This document shows, in pieces, positions 1 to 10,629 of a stretch of DNA of 64,000 nt. Positions within the stretch are counted from its first letter, which is position 1. Each line of letters starts with the position of its first letter. The translations under genes were made by a program, and so were the position numbers. Origin of the DNA: Madurella fahalii (lineage: Eukaryota; Ascomycota; Sordariomycetes; Sordariales); the NCBI GenBank assembly GCA_029876055.1, contig CM056876.1:1674001-1738000 (forward strand), in the 5' to 3' direction. Under the pieces are notes generated by a model. The model was not told the origin of the DNA, did no database searches, and saw nothing but the letters and a program-made list of their open reading frames with translations.

Positions 1-1714
1 TGGTAGCCCGTCACGGGGTCGGCCAGGAGCCGGTCGCCCTCGGCGGCAGGGCCGTACGACCCTTGCAGCTGCGACGAGCCAAAGCTGGGCCCTTCGTTGA
101 CCGTCACTTGCAGCTCGTAGTCCTTGCCCTTGGCGTTGACCGCAGTCGACGGAATCAGGCCGATCTGGTAGGCGACAGTGTTGTATCTGTCTACCATGCG
201 TTCGAGCTCGTCCAGCCGCTGGCTGCACTCCATCTCCTTCTCTGCCACCTTGCGCTTGACATCCTCCAACCGCTGCCCAGCCGACTCGATGCTCTTCTGA
301 AGACGTTCTCGTTCGGCAGTCATGCGGTCGATATCCTGCATGCTGATTCCCTGGTCGTCTACCGCCTTCTGTAGCCGCCGCCGCTCCTCCTCGGCCTCCT
401 TCAGTTCGGCTTGCAGCTTGTCGAGCTCCTCCTGCAAGACCTGGATGCGGCTCTCGTATTTTTCCGACCGTTGCATGGCCAGCGTGTTATACTCTTCAAA
501 TTTGACCTTGTCCTCTTCCATGATCTTAAAATGGCTGTCTAGGACGGCCGGGTCGGGCGTCGACTTCTCGAGCTCCTCGATTTCCTTGAGGAGCCGTGCA
601 TGCTCGCCCTCCAGCATCTCCAACTCCTGGACGTATTTCGCGTTGGACCGCTCAAACGCCCGCGCCATCCCTTGAACGTGCGGTGCCAGAGCCCTCTCGA
701 CGTCCTCGTCCCCTGCTTCGTCGTCCATGTTAAGCCAGTCCTGGTAGGCGCTCGTCAAAAAGTCGAAGATGATGTTATCGCCCGCGACATCGACGCCGGC
801 CTCCAGGCACGCACCGTCGTACTGGTTGCAAGCGTACCGCTCCAACATCTGGGCCAGCTGCATCATCCAATGCAGCAATCCCAGGAATGTGCTCCAGTTT
901 TGGCCTCCGACGGCCGCGATCTGGCTCTTTGTGATGCTCCTTTCGTAAGGGTACCGTAGCTGCTTCAGGAGCGGCGGCACCTCCTGGTCAATGTTCTTCT
1001 GGAAGCGGTAGCTCGGGTCGATGCGGTGGTACAGCCACTGGAACATGTAGTTGAAATCTTTTTGGGTCGGCGACTTGATGAAATTGTCCGACAGCTTGTG
1101 GTTCATCTCCATCTCGAAGTTGTGTTGCGCCAGGTACTCGATCAGCTCTTGGCCAAGCCGGTTCTGGTACGCCCTGTCCTTGAGCGGCCGGGGGTCTCGC
1201 GGCACGCCAGCCGCCTGGGGTGCTTGTTGGAAGAAGCTCTGGTGCCCCCCCATGGGGCCGGCGGTCGAGGGTCGGGCGCGGTATACACTGCTGCGGCGCT
1301 CCGCGTCGGTGGACGGGCCCGGGGTGTGGTATGGTCTATGAGCGGGGGTATTACCGGTGTTGTAGGCCGAGACGGAGGCGCGCTTGACCGAGGACAGGCC
1401 GATGTCTGCGAGGTTCGTGCCGGATGAGGACCGCTGGAACATTGGCTGGCTCGGGCGCGACATGGACATGGCGAGGGAATGGCGCGGCCCGGAGACGGAG
1501 CGGCCATGGGGCGCGCTGCCGATGGTGCTAGATCGCTTCATGGCGGAGGGCGGTTGCGGGATGCCCGAGTTGAGGTTCAGTCCTCCCAGGGTCTGTGCAG
1601 TGGGTCAGTATCCATTGTCGCCATCCCTTTAGGCATGGGAGGGACGTGGGGAGGGATGTGGGAGCGCACCTCCCTCGGTCTTCGAACGCTCCAGAGGCCA
1701 GTGTCCTGCGACAT
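1..1714 (-). CDS. NDC80: Kinetochore protein Ndc80 (partial, C-terminus outside window)
   Basis: Ndc80/Hec1 is the microtubule-binding subunit of the outer kinetochore Ndc80 complex. Exon 1 is 1714-1670 (15 codons, MSQDTGLWSVRRPRE), followed by a 77-nt GT-AG intron (1669-1593) and one long open exon from 1592 to the window edge. About 545 residues are visible: a Ser/Pro/Arg-rich disordered N-terminal tail, then the calponin-homology head beginning near RPLKDRAYQNRLGQELIEYL and containing FNYMFQWLYHRIDPSYRF, then a long coiled coil rich in Glu, Lys and Arg. The basic N-terminal tail is where the family is regulated by Aurora B. Family members are usually about 650-750 residues, so roughly the last quarter is missing here. 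The start was chosen because the short first exon restores frame with the tail. It is divergent from PEX14 across 567 bp. Confidence 0.93.
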
Positions 1715-2281
1715 GATGGCAGAGCCCAAAAACCGCTTCCCTTGCGCCCGTCGACGAATTGGGACAAGGCGCCAGCAGCCGGGTTGTTTGCGCGAGCGCC
1801 TGGTGGATATCGGGTGCAGATAAACTGAGATACAAGACTGAATACAAAGGATCGAGCAAGGAATGGTGGAGTGCCCTGTCGGGACTTGTAATTACTGCGT
1901 AATTCAGGCGTTGCTCAGGTAAACAAATCTGCGGGGCCTTGTTGCAGCGCGTCGGATGGCCCAAACAACGGTAAAGTGGGGCTTCAACAACACTCCAGCA
2001 CACGTGACACAGATCATCGCCTTTCCCGGGGACCAAAGCTGGCCGAGCTTGGCGCCCGCTGTTGCCGCTGCGGAATGTGGGATTGGATGGAGGGCACGGG
2101 CGCCGGCCTCGAACCTCGGCTTGTGCACCGCCATTCCATTTTCCGGGCCCGTCGCCCATCGTTACCAGCGACTCGGAGCGCATCTGCGCAGATCACAGTT
2201 TATTCTTCTGGCCAGGAATCGGGAATTGTCTTGTCACCGGGTAATGAGTGAGGGAAGAGCGGTGCGGTAATACTGTTTATC
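1715..2281. promoter_or_regulatory. Divergent intergenic region NDC80/PEX14
   Basis: This 567-bp gap separates two divergent start codons and must hold both promoters and 5' leaders. I see no TATA box placed convincingly for either gene and no further gene. Open frames here lack family resemblance. Confidence 0.6.
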
Positions 2282-3452
2282 ATGGCTATCCGCGAGGACC
2301 TGGTCGCTTCGGCCGCCAAGTGTGAGTTCCCCCGGGCCACATGCGCAGATGCCCGATTAACAACTTGCGTTTCAGTCCTGCAAGACCCTAGTGTCGCCTC
2401 GTCGCCGGTCGAGAAGAAAATAGCCTTCCTCCAGGCCAAGAACCTCACCCAAGAAGAAGTCAATGCCGCCCTCATCCGCGCAAACGCCCAGGGCGGCCCC
2501 GTACAATCATACCCACCGCAATCCGCGTCGTCGCCCGTTGCGCAGCCACCATCCTACTATAGCCAATACCCTCCACAATATCCGCCGTATGCGTGGCAAC
2601 CACCCCCTCAGCCGGCTCCGCGGCGGGACTGGAGAGACTGGTTTATCATGGCCACCGTGGTGAGCGGTGTGTCATATGGGTTATACACACTGGGAAAGGT
2701 AGGGAGATCCGGACCCTGCTTTTGCAGTCGTCGCACGGCTAACCAGGAGATAGCGCTATGTCTACCCGCTAGTTGCGCCACCTACACCGGAGCGGCTCGA
2801 GCAAGACAAGAAGTCGATCGACGAGCAGTTCGAGAAGACGTTTGCCCTCGTCGACCAACTGGCCAAGGACACCGAGGCCCTGAAGGCCGCAGAGCAGGAA
2901 CGCACAGAGAGGTTAGACGCGACGCTCAACGACCTCGAGACCGTCATCAACGACCTCAAGTCGGCAAACCGGCGGCGCGATGACGAGGCACAGCGCATGC
3001 GGGACGATGTACAGAACCTCAAGGACTCGATCCCGCAGGCGCTCAGCACCCAAAAAGACCTGACCGACACGCGGCTACGCGAGGTCAACGCCGAGCTCAA
3101 GAGCCTGAAGACGCTGATCACGCAGCGCATGAACCCCACAGCCACGTCAACCAGCGTCAGCAACTATCTGCGGCCGGCCGCGAGCGGAAACGCCACGCCA
3201 AGTCCCGCTGCGACTCCTGCGCCGGCAGAGAACCCAGGCGCCGAGGCCAACGAGGGCACAAAGCCGGCGTACCAGGATTACTTGTCCAACGCGAACCGCA
3301 GCTCGCCGTTCAGCAGCGGAATGCAATCCAAGGCATCGATTCCGGCGTGGCAGATGATGGCTTCCAAGAGCACTGCGTCGTCCACCTCGTCTGCTGTTAA
3401 CGGCACAGATGCTGGGAGCAGCGAGACGCAGGAGGCCGCGGGCAGCCCTTGA
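2282..3452 (+). CDS. PEX14: Peroxin-14 (peroxisomal docking protein)
   Basis: Pex14 docks receptor-cargo complexes (Pex5/Pex7) at the peroxisomal membrane during matrix protein import. Exons are 2282-2321, 2376-2698 and 2754-3452, giving 353 residues. Splicing the first intron produces the conserved N-terminal block with KFLQDPSVASSPVEKKIAFL, the Pex5-binding helices. Next comes a Pro/Tyr/Gln-rich linker, a hydrophobic segment around WFIMATVVSGVSYGLYTLGK just before the second intron, and then a long charged coiled coil (about residues 140-235). The C-terminal third is Ser/Thr/Ala-rich and low in complexity, as in other filamentous fungal Pex14 proteins. The second intron could alternatively use an upstream AG near 2726, but the 2754 acceptor restores RYVYPLVAPPTPERLEQDK, which fits the family. 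It is divergent from NDC80. Confidence 0.94.
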
Positions 3453-4258
3453 GTACATGACGACGATGACGAATGGATGGGAGCACCGAAGTGCGGGCTA
3501 AGGATGCCATGTTTGAACGTGTACACTACGCTGTAGCGGGTTTCCGCAGACTGGGCTGTACGGATTAACTTGGTCTCATGGCGGTTAGGGCAATCGTAAG
3601 GAGCGGACTTAATATCAAGCGGTTTTGAATATGTACAAACACAACCTTGAACTTCACTGGGTGAAACCAAGCCCCCACCTAGGTAAGCTCGGGGAATAAG
3701 TTCCGCTATATGTAGATTAAAAACTTGTGGAGCCATAACCTACCAAAGCTCGAGTCTTTACCGCATCATGACTCGGTAATGGGCCACCATTTTCACTACG
3801 CGCGCTCCGTAGGTCGTTGGATGGCTGTGGCGATTTTTGGGCGGATTTTTTTTTTACCAAGGAGACGTTGCCGTGCCTCTGATTCGTTGGAAATGGAGAT
3901 TTGGAGACTTGGTGTTAGCGAAGTTCCGGCTGCCGAGGCTTTTCCCCCTTTCATCGAATCCGAAGATGACGCTGCCCTGTTTCCCCACGTTTCGCTGCCG
4001 CCCTGCACAGGTCTTACCACTTATACGGTCAATCCTAGCACATCGGGGATGATGTCGGATTGGGATTCAACGGGTGGGGAGAAATGCTCGCGATGCACCC
4101 CTGTCAAGGATCTCTCCCGTCTCCGCTGTTCAGCTTGGGAAAGGACTCGGGTACTTGGCTTCAATAAAACCGCTATTGCCGCTCCGCACTCCGACTTGAA
4201 CATGTTTCTCGTCTCCCATATCCTTTTCCTCGAATCGTAGTACGGTAATCTTCTAGAC
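3453..4258. other. Intergenic PEX14-esterase
   Basis: This 806-bp gap lies between two plus-strand genes. It contains a T-run near 3846-3855 and a 171-codon open frame at 3725-4240. That frame has no recognisable domain and probably reflects chance plus esterase promoter and leader sequence. Confidence 0.5.
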
Positions 4259-5932
4259 ATGCCGCCTGAAGAACCTAATCCGGGGCCTAAAGCCACCACT
4301 AAGACGGCCCCGGACAAGCCGCCCTCTATGTTGTCCATGATACTCCCGCAGCTCCCCCTCATGCTGCGGGTCGCCCTTTTCCATATCCTACGCCTCTCGG
4401 AACAGTCGAAATACCTAGATCTGCGGACCGAGCTCATCGTTGCCGTAATGCGTGCCTACATTAACCCTTCGCAACCGTGGAGCATCACGGCGACCCAGAA
4501 ACTGCTCTCACACCACCCGCCCATCAAGGGCAGGATCTGGATTAGCACTTACACATGCCCGCCTCCGCCGGCAGGGGAAACAGGTCTGCAGGATGCTCTC
4601 ACCAGGGCCATTGACGGGCTGTGGAACCCCAAGACGCCCAGGGCGGCATACCAGCTGCCGGATCCCGCGCCTGTCGAAGCCGAGTGGACGGGGTACCGCG
4701 CCGCCGCGGCGTCCGATGCGCAGCTGCCGCAGGTATCGCAGCGGGAGCTCTACGCCGAGATGATGAAGGAGGTCAAGAACCCCGTGACAGTCCTCTACTT
4801 CCACGGCGGCGCCTATTGGCTCATGGACCCGGCCACGCACCGCCAAACAACCAAGACGCTGGCCAAGCTGACAGGTGGGAGGGTCTACTCGGTCCGGTAC
4901 CGCCTCGCACCGCAGAACCCGTTCCCCGCCGCCCTCATGGACGCGCTGATGTCCTACCTCGCACTGCTCTACCCGCCCGAGGGCGCTTTTCACGAGCCAG
5001 TCAAGCCAGAGCACATAGTATTCGCCGGCGACAGGTGAGGCTGCCCCTTTTTCTTCCCGGCCCCGGCACTCCAAGGCCCGTTACTCACACTCCCTCTGCC
5101 CTCCCCCACAAATAGCGCGGGCGGCAACCTAGCCCTCTCCCTCCTGCAGCTCCTCCTCCACCTCTCCCACAACTCCCACCCGGTCCCCATCCCCTGGCAC
5201 GGCCGGGCCACCGCCGCCCCACTCCCCTTGCCGGCAGGGGTAGCAGTGAACTCGCCGTGGCTGGACCTGACGCACTCGTCGCCGTCGTGCACCGCCAACG
5301 CGGCCTTCGACTACCTCCCGACGCCGGAGCAGCAGCGGCTGGCGGAAGCCAAGCGGCCGCCGTGCGCCGCCTGGCCCCCCGACAACACCACCACCGACAC
5401 CACCACCGCAACAACCGCAACCGGCCACCCGCCCCGCAAGCACCTCTACGCCCCGGACGCCCTGCTGACCCACCCGCTGGTGACGCTGCTGCTGGCGCCG
5501 TCGTGGCGCGGGGCGCCGCCCACGTACATCTGCGCCGGGTGGGAGCTGCTGGCCGACGAGGACCGGCACGCGGCCCGGAAGATGTGGCGCGACGGCGCGC
5601 GCACCGTGGTGCTGGAGGAGTACGAGGGCATGCCGCACTGCTTCGGGCTGGTCCTGCCCCATCTCAAGGAGGCGAGGCGGTGCCTCGCCGGGTGGGCGGG
5701 GTTTATCAAGGGGGCGGTGGCGGCGGCGGGTGAGGGCCGGGATGGAGGTGGTGGCGTGGGGGAGAGCAGGTTCGTCACGATCAGGGCGAAGACGTTGGAG
5801 GAGGAGGTGGTTGATCCCCGGGAGGTCTGTGAGGGTGGGCGGTTTGAAAAGGAGGAGGCGGAGGTGGAGGAGAGGATTTGGAGGAGAGTTAGGGGAGGGT
5901 TGTTGAGCGAGGAGGGGATCGCGAAGCTTTGA
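4259..5932 (+). CDS. Alpha/beta-hydrolase esterase (hormone-sensitive-lipase-like)
   Basis: A probable serine esterase or lipase of the alpha/beta-hydrolase-3 (HSL-like) family; substrate unknown. Exons 4259-5034 and 5116-5932 encode 530 residues. The oxyanion-hole motif HGGAYW begins near residue 182. The nucleophile elbow GDSAGG is created exactly across the splice junction, with the serine codon (about residue 259) split by the intron. The triad is completed by a plausible Asp in LLADED (about 406) and His in MPHCF (about 433). Residues 1-60 include a moderately hydrophobic segment (MLSMILPQLPLMLRVALFHI) that could associate with membranes; there is no classical cleavable signal. The insert between the motifs is Thr/Pro-rich and the C-terminal tail is Gly/Glu-rich. 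It could act on lipid, steroid-like or xenobiotic esters; the sequence does not decide. Confidence 0.88.
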
Positions 5933-6361
5933 GGGGGCTACTGAGGATCCGAACGAGAGGGATTTTGACTTGCGGTTTGTATCGCCAAGAGGATGGCCGG
6001 TTCGAGGATGTATTATAGAGTGGGTGCATGCGATAGAAGCATTGATGGGAGCTGGTGTTGACGGAGTGTGGTATGAGATGTAGATTTGCGAGTGTATTAA
6101 CATGAGAAAGGCTACATACAACGCCCCGCTCAGTGACAGTGCGCTCCAAATTCCGCTTCGCAAGCTCAACGGCCTTGGCCGGGCGTAGCTTATTCCTATT
6201 GGTGCGGCCTGTGAGAGGAAAAGAAAGGACAAAGGAGAGAGAAGAGAGAAGAGAGAACACCACGAACGGCAGCAAGAGTCAACAGCAATGGCAACAATCG
6301 TAGTAATGACAACAACAGCAGCAATGGAAATAACACTGAGCCGTTTGGCTTTCAAGGGCAA
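5933..6361. other. Convergent intergenic region
   Basis: This 429-bp gap lies between the 3' ends of the esterase and the HeLo-kinase gene. It should hold both 3' UTRs. A purine-rich stretch (6220-6260) is the only compositional feature seen. Confidence 0.5.
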
Positions 6362-8405
6362 CTACAGATGAATAGACCTCAGCTCCTCCACCACATGCTT
6401 CGTGAACGCCTCCTGAAGCATTATTCCCACGCTGGAGTCATTCGACTGGTCCGCCAGCTCCTCCACGCCAAACCCTTTCTCGCCATGCGCCCAAAGACAC
6501 CTCTCAACTGCCTTCCAGTACCGATCCCCTACGATATTGCGCAGTTCCTTGAGAGGATTTGGCTTGCCCGCCGCTGCAAACGACGAGTCTCCTTCGCCCC
6601 GAATTCCCAGCAGCCAGTCCCGCACCATCTTGGACTTCTCGAGCGGCACCATCGGCGCCTCGCTGTGCTCCTTTGGCCCCTCTCTATTCTTCTGCCCCAA
6701 CCTCATAACCCTGTGCAACTTCTTCCAATGCGCAACCTCCAACAAGACCAAACCCAAGCTGTACAGGTCATACGTCTTCTTCGAATTCCTCTCTGTCGGC
6801 TTCTCCCGCTGAATGCCAGGCCAGCGGTACAGATCCCAGATGGTATCCGTGTCCCTCGCCGTGGTTTGCGTCCCGTCCGGCCGGGAGAACTCGAAGCCTG
6901 TCAGTAAGGGCTTCTCCGGGTCATAATTATGGAGCCCATCCTCGCCGTTCAAATGGAAGATGACATTGTCGCTAAAGATTCCCTTGTGCAGCCAGTCTAC
7001 CGCGTGCAGATCCAGCACCGTCGAGCAGAGCTTGGATGCTAACGTGACGCGCTGCGATAGGCTGGGCTTGAATCTGTCATCGCCGAGTAGATCGTACAAG
7101 GGGACCACGAGAGTGTTGAAGTCGCTGCCCGCTGGCATCTTGAAGATCCACCCGAGGCGGTCCATACAGCAGAATTCGCGGTCATCGAAATAACCGATGC
7201 ACTCGGGCACGTGGAGGGACGCCGGCTTTGGGAGGTGTAGCATCTCGGCTAGCGCTACTGTGCGGAGGATTGACTCCTTGTCTCTGAGAGAATTGGGTAC
7301 GGCGTCGGGGAGTGATTTCCATTCAACCCAAACGGCTGTGTCCTCGGCGATGCTGAGGATACCCCGTGGCCGGGTGAGAAATTGAGCGTCAACGAATGTG
7401 GACTCGTTCCATTCGAAGTGCTCTAGTTCTGAAGCAGAGTATTTGCGCACGGTGATGCCGATTTCGCGCAAGCTACCGTCGGCATCGGACGCGCCATCGT
7501 GCCCGAGCTTAGAAAGAATGCTCTCTGAAATACGGCTGAGTTTCTTCAGCCGGACCAGGTCCTGGAGCGTTTTATGGTTGACATAGGCGTCCCTTTCCTT
7601 GCGAGTATCTGCAGAAGCATTTATCAGGCCCGAGACTGCGTCAAACATGGCCCAGAGATCTTGAATGTCGTTGCGGGCGAGGATCATTTCACGGTACGTC
7701 CCGGCTATGATGTCGTCAATTTTCCTTGCACGGTAGGCGCTCATGAGCTCGTAGAGCCGTTCCGTCAGAGCGTGCAGGTCTTTTAGAAGCGCCTCGAAGG
7801 CCTCCTTATCCACTGCCACCCAGCGTACTCGGGCTGGGTGCGTGAGGATCTCTTTGGTGCGACGGCCGGCATTCTCGAAGAACTCTCGGATATGGTTGGT
7901 GCCCCGGAGATGGCTGCGCTCTTTCTTCTCCCTTTCGTACGACAGAGCCAGGTTGGATATCTCTTTGAGGACGTCTCGGTCTGTCGACGGCTCATTGTTG
8001 TAGCTCTCTGCGGGTACTTCGTTGTTGTATCGGGCATTGAGATCCCGGAACTCTGCGAGAAGGCACTGAATCCTCGCTACAATGCCAACGAGTTCGATGC
8101 TATTCGTGCCTAGTGTGGCGGCTAGAGTTGAGCCGTCAGAGTCAACTAAGCCGGCCGCCTTGCCCCAGGCCAAGACACGGTTGTACTCGATGATGAGCTG
8201 CAGCCTGTACTTCTCGCATTCTTTTGGCATCTCGACCAGGGCGCTAATAAACTTGAACACTGCACAGTACACAGCCGTCAGCATGTTCGTAGCCGTCATG
8301 GGAGGCGACCGCGGCTGGGAGAGCTAGGGCAACTGTGGGCTTACTGCGGATAGTGCTGTCGAACACATCCCATGTCAGGGAGACAACCCCAGCTGCGAGC
8401 TCCAT
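6362..8405 (-). CDS. HeLo-domain protein with degenerate C-terminal kinase domain
   Basis: Exons 8405-8345 and 8259-6362 encode 652 residues. The first exon was chosen because MELAAGVVSLTWDVFDSTIR plus FKFISALVE and WGKAAGLVD matches the opening of HeLo domains (Het-S type prion-inhibition and propagation domain). An ATG at 8299 opens a longer single frame but lies inside the 85-nt intron and gives a poor N-terminus. HeLo-type helices occupy about residues 1-220. The C-terminal half (about 330-640) follows a protein kinase fold: VWVEWK at the usual lysine position, LHAVDWLHKG, then YDLYSLGLVLLEVAHW at the alpha-F helix. The catalytic loop reads HKGIFSDN instead of HRDxxxxN, and GFEFSR replaces DFG, so catalysis is unlikely. 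HeLo domains form membrane-permeabilising helical bundles in fungal cell death and incompatibility. A role here is inferred from architecture only. No NLR or prion-motif partner gene is adjacent. Confidence 0.85.
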
Positions 8406-9088
8406 GGCTAGACTGGCAGTAGACGTGGAAGTGGTAGCAAGAGGGAGAAGTTGAAGTGCATATTTGGTTGCAAGAATGTTTTCGAAGGTGTTTTCGTGGC
8501 TGCAAAGGGGGAGTCGCACTTGCTTGCGCATGCCACTTTACAACGGGCACCTGCCTGCACTTCAGCCCCCCTGACAACCATGCGTAAGGTAAATAATGAA
8601 GCAGCGGCATACCAAGCGATGTTGGCCCAGGCAAGCTATGCAGACAGTTACATCAAGTTCAGATACATTGAACAAATCCAGACGCGCCAGCCAGGATGAG
8701 GGCATGATGTGTGGGCAGCTGTCTTTGGTGTATTGTTAGAACGGTTTTTCTCCTTTCTTTTCTTCTCTTGGTTTTCTCACCTCGCCTTTTTTAAATCATC
8801 TCTCTACTTAGTGTCTCCTCTCCTCCCGCCCTTCGCTTCTTTCTCGTTGCGCCTTACCGTTTAACTGCCAACTGTCGGAGTTAGGCACACTTGTCCCGGT
8901 CGGTTGCCACCACTATCCGTGGTATACACACCTAGGAAAGGAGAATTGAGATAGCCGTTGCTTACATATCCGTTGTCTAATTATACTACAAGTTGGGGAT
9001 GATTCTATGTCTAGAATACAAGGTACGTGTATAGCCGAGATCTATCCCTGTTGTCTAATACAACCCGACCAGAGGTTCACACGACGGA
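8406..9088. other. Intergenic DHCR24-like / HeLo-kinase
   Basis: This 683-bp gap lies between two minus-strand genes and holds the 3' region of the DHCR24-like gene and the promoter of the HeLo-kinase gene. A pyrimidine-rich tract (8745-8850) is visible. No gene is supported. Confidence 0.5.
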
Positions 9089-10594
9089 TCACTCCCCTTT
9101 GTACTTCCACTGCGCGTGCCGGTGCAGCATGTATTCTTTGCCCCGGATGCTCTTGTAAATGCCGTAAAATCCACCAAGCGGCCACTGCCTCTTGAGCCAG
9201 TGGCGCTTCTTCCCACCAGCCGCCTTGGGGTCAACGTGGACCTTGTCCCACACGCTCGGGAGCGTGCTGGCTCTGTACTTTTGCCGCAGCCCATCATACC
9301 ACTCACGGCCACCGTACATGGGCCAGAACTCGTCCTGCGGATAGTACGTATGCGCGTACAGCCACTTCATGCCGCCGAGTTCGCGCACCTTGTTCTCGAG
9401 TTCACGGTTCTTCTGTACAAACTGCGCCGGGTCCTTCGGGCCCCAACCCCAGACGCCGACGTTGAGCATCATGTCCTGCTCCTTCTTGGCGACGCCCTCC
9501 GGCAGCGTGGTGTACGGGTGGAAGGTGGGTGGGCCGCGACGCTTGAGTGGGCAGAGCCACAGCGGCCAGATGCCAAGCTCCGACGAGGTGTAGTCAACAA
9601 ACGGCTCGACGGTCTCAAACGGCATGGCGATGTCCTGCACCAGGAAACGGGCGCTCTCACCAGAGCCGTGCAGCGCGCGGTACATCATGCGGGTATGCAG
9701 GAAGTCGTCCAGGAACCACCTGAAGAACCGCGTGAACGGGACGAACTTGAAGTACTGGAACGCCGCGGCACCGACCCAGAATCCTCCGCGATCATACCGG
9801 AACAGGTACTCGGCGAGCGGGACATAATCCACCGGCGCCTCAGCCCCCGGCGCTACCGTCTTTTCCTTGGCATGGAGATAGAACCAGGGATCCCACGCGC
9901 CGCTAAACGTCTGCGGCTTGACGCCCTCGGGCATCTCATCCGTCAGCTCGCCCGTGATGATCACGCCATGGTCCTTGGAAAACAAGATGCCGTCGACATA
10001 ATCGTTTCCGGGCTTCCTGACCTCCTCGCGCACCGCCTCCACCGCCTCGGCCACGCTCCCCGTCCGCCTATACCTCGTCTTGACGAACTTCCGCGCCTGC
10101 ATCAACTGCACCTCCAGCAGCGTCGTGACCCCCAACGTCCCCACCGCGCCAGCCGCGCCCCGAAACAAGTCCGCCTTGTCCCCCTGGGGCGTAACATCGG
10201 CCACCTCGCCATCAGCCAGCACCATCTCGACGCGGTTCACCGTGTCGTCGAAGAATCCGTGCCGGAAGGAGCTGCTCTCGCCCGCGGTGCCGGCGTACCC
10301 GCCGCCGGCGGTGATGCCGGGGAACTCCATCACCACGGGCGGCACCAAGCCGTGCGGCAGCGTCGCCTCGACGAGGCGGTCCATGGGCACGTTGGGTTCG
10401 ACCAGGGCGACGCGCCGGGCCGGGTCGACCGACAGGACATTGCGCAGGGCCGAGATGTCGACGGCGCGCGCGTGGCCGGGCCGAGGGCGCGTGCTGTTGG
10501 TGCTGCCGTGGAAGATGCGGTAGGGTTCGCCGCGCTCAAAGTAGCCTCGCACGGCAGAGGCGATCTTGGAGACTGCGGCTGCGTGCCGGTCCAT
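9089..10594 (-). CDS. FAD-dependent oxidoreductase, Delta(24)-sterol reductase-like
   Basis: A single-exon 501-residue protein of the FAD-binding PCMH (p-cresol methylhydroxylase/VAO) superfamily, most like DHCR24/DIMINUTO. The FAD-binding region includes GSTNSTRPR near residue 30, VALVEPNVPMDRLVEATLPH, and the glycine-rich EFPGITAGGGYAGTAGESSS at about 90-110. Aromatic-rich sequence follows in the substrate half (FYLHAKEKTV, GGFWVGAAAFQYFKF, NVGVWGWGP). Animal and plant DHCR24 reduces the C24-C25 double bond of sterols with NADPH and is about 516 residues, so length agrees. No cleavable signal or strong N-terminal membrane anchor is visible, unlike the animal enzyme. The start follows an ATG at 10594 just downstream (in transcription) of a TTA-rich microsatellite. 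Ergosterol synthesis does not need this reaction, so the true substrate in this fungus is open. Confidence 0.87.
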   Translation of the reverse strand: MDRHAAAVSKIASAVRGYFERGEPYRIFHGSTNSTRPRPGHARAVDISALRNVLSVDPARRVALVEPNVPMDRLVEATLPHGLVPPVVMEFPGITAGGGYAGTAGESSSFRHGFFDDTVNRVEMVLADGEVADVTPQGDKADLFRGAAGAVGTLGVTTLLEVQLMQARKFVKTRYRRTGSVAEAVEAVREEVRKPGNDYVDGILFSKDHGVIITGELTDEMPEGVKPQTFSGAWDPWFYLHAKEKTVAPGAEAPVDYVPLAEYLFRYDRGGFWVGAAAFQYFKFVPFTRFFRWFLDDFLHTRMMYRALHGSGESARFLVQDIAMPFETVEPFVDYTSSELGIWPLWLCPLKRRGPPTFHPYTTLPEGVAKKEQDMMLNVGVWGWGPKDPAQFVQKNRELENKVRELGGMKWLYAHTYYPQDEFWPMYGGREWYDGLRQKYRASTLPSVWDKVHVDPKAAGGKKRHWLKRQWPLGGFYGIYKSIRGKEYMLHRHAQWKYKGE

Positions 10595-10610
10595 TGTGGG
10601 CTTTTTCTTT

Positions 10611-10629
10611 TATTATTATTATTATTATT
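10611..10629. repeat. (TAT)n microsatellite
   Basis: About six TAT/ATT units, just upstream of the DHCR24-like start codon and therefore probably in its 5' leader or core promoter. Confidence 0.85.

Noticed and set aside
3725..4240. 171-codon plus-strand open frame
   Set aside because: No domain, mixed composition, and directly upstream of the esterase start; likely promoter or leader.
5129..6361. 410-codon minus-strand open frame opposite the esterase
   Set aside because: Antisense shadow with Arg/Pro/Gly-rich low-complexity sequence and no family likeness.
8260..8299. ATG at 8299 as start of the HeLo-kinase gene
   Set aside because: It lies within a GT-AG intron whose removal yields a much better HeLo N-terminus.
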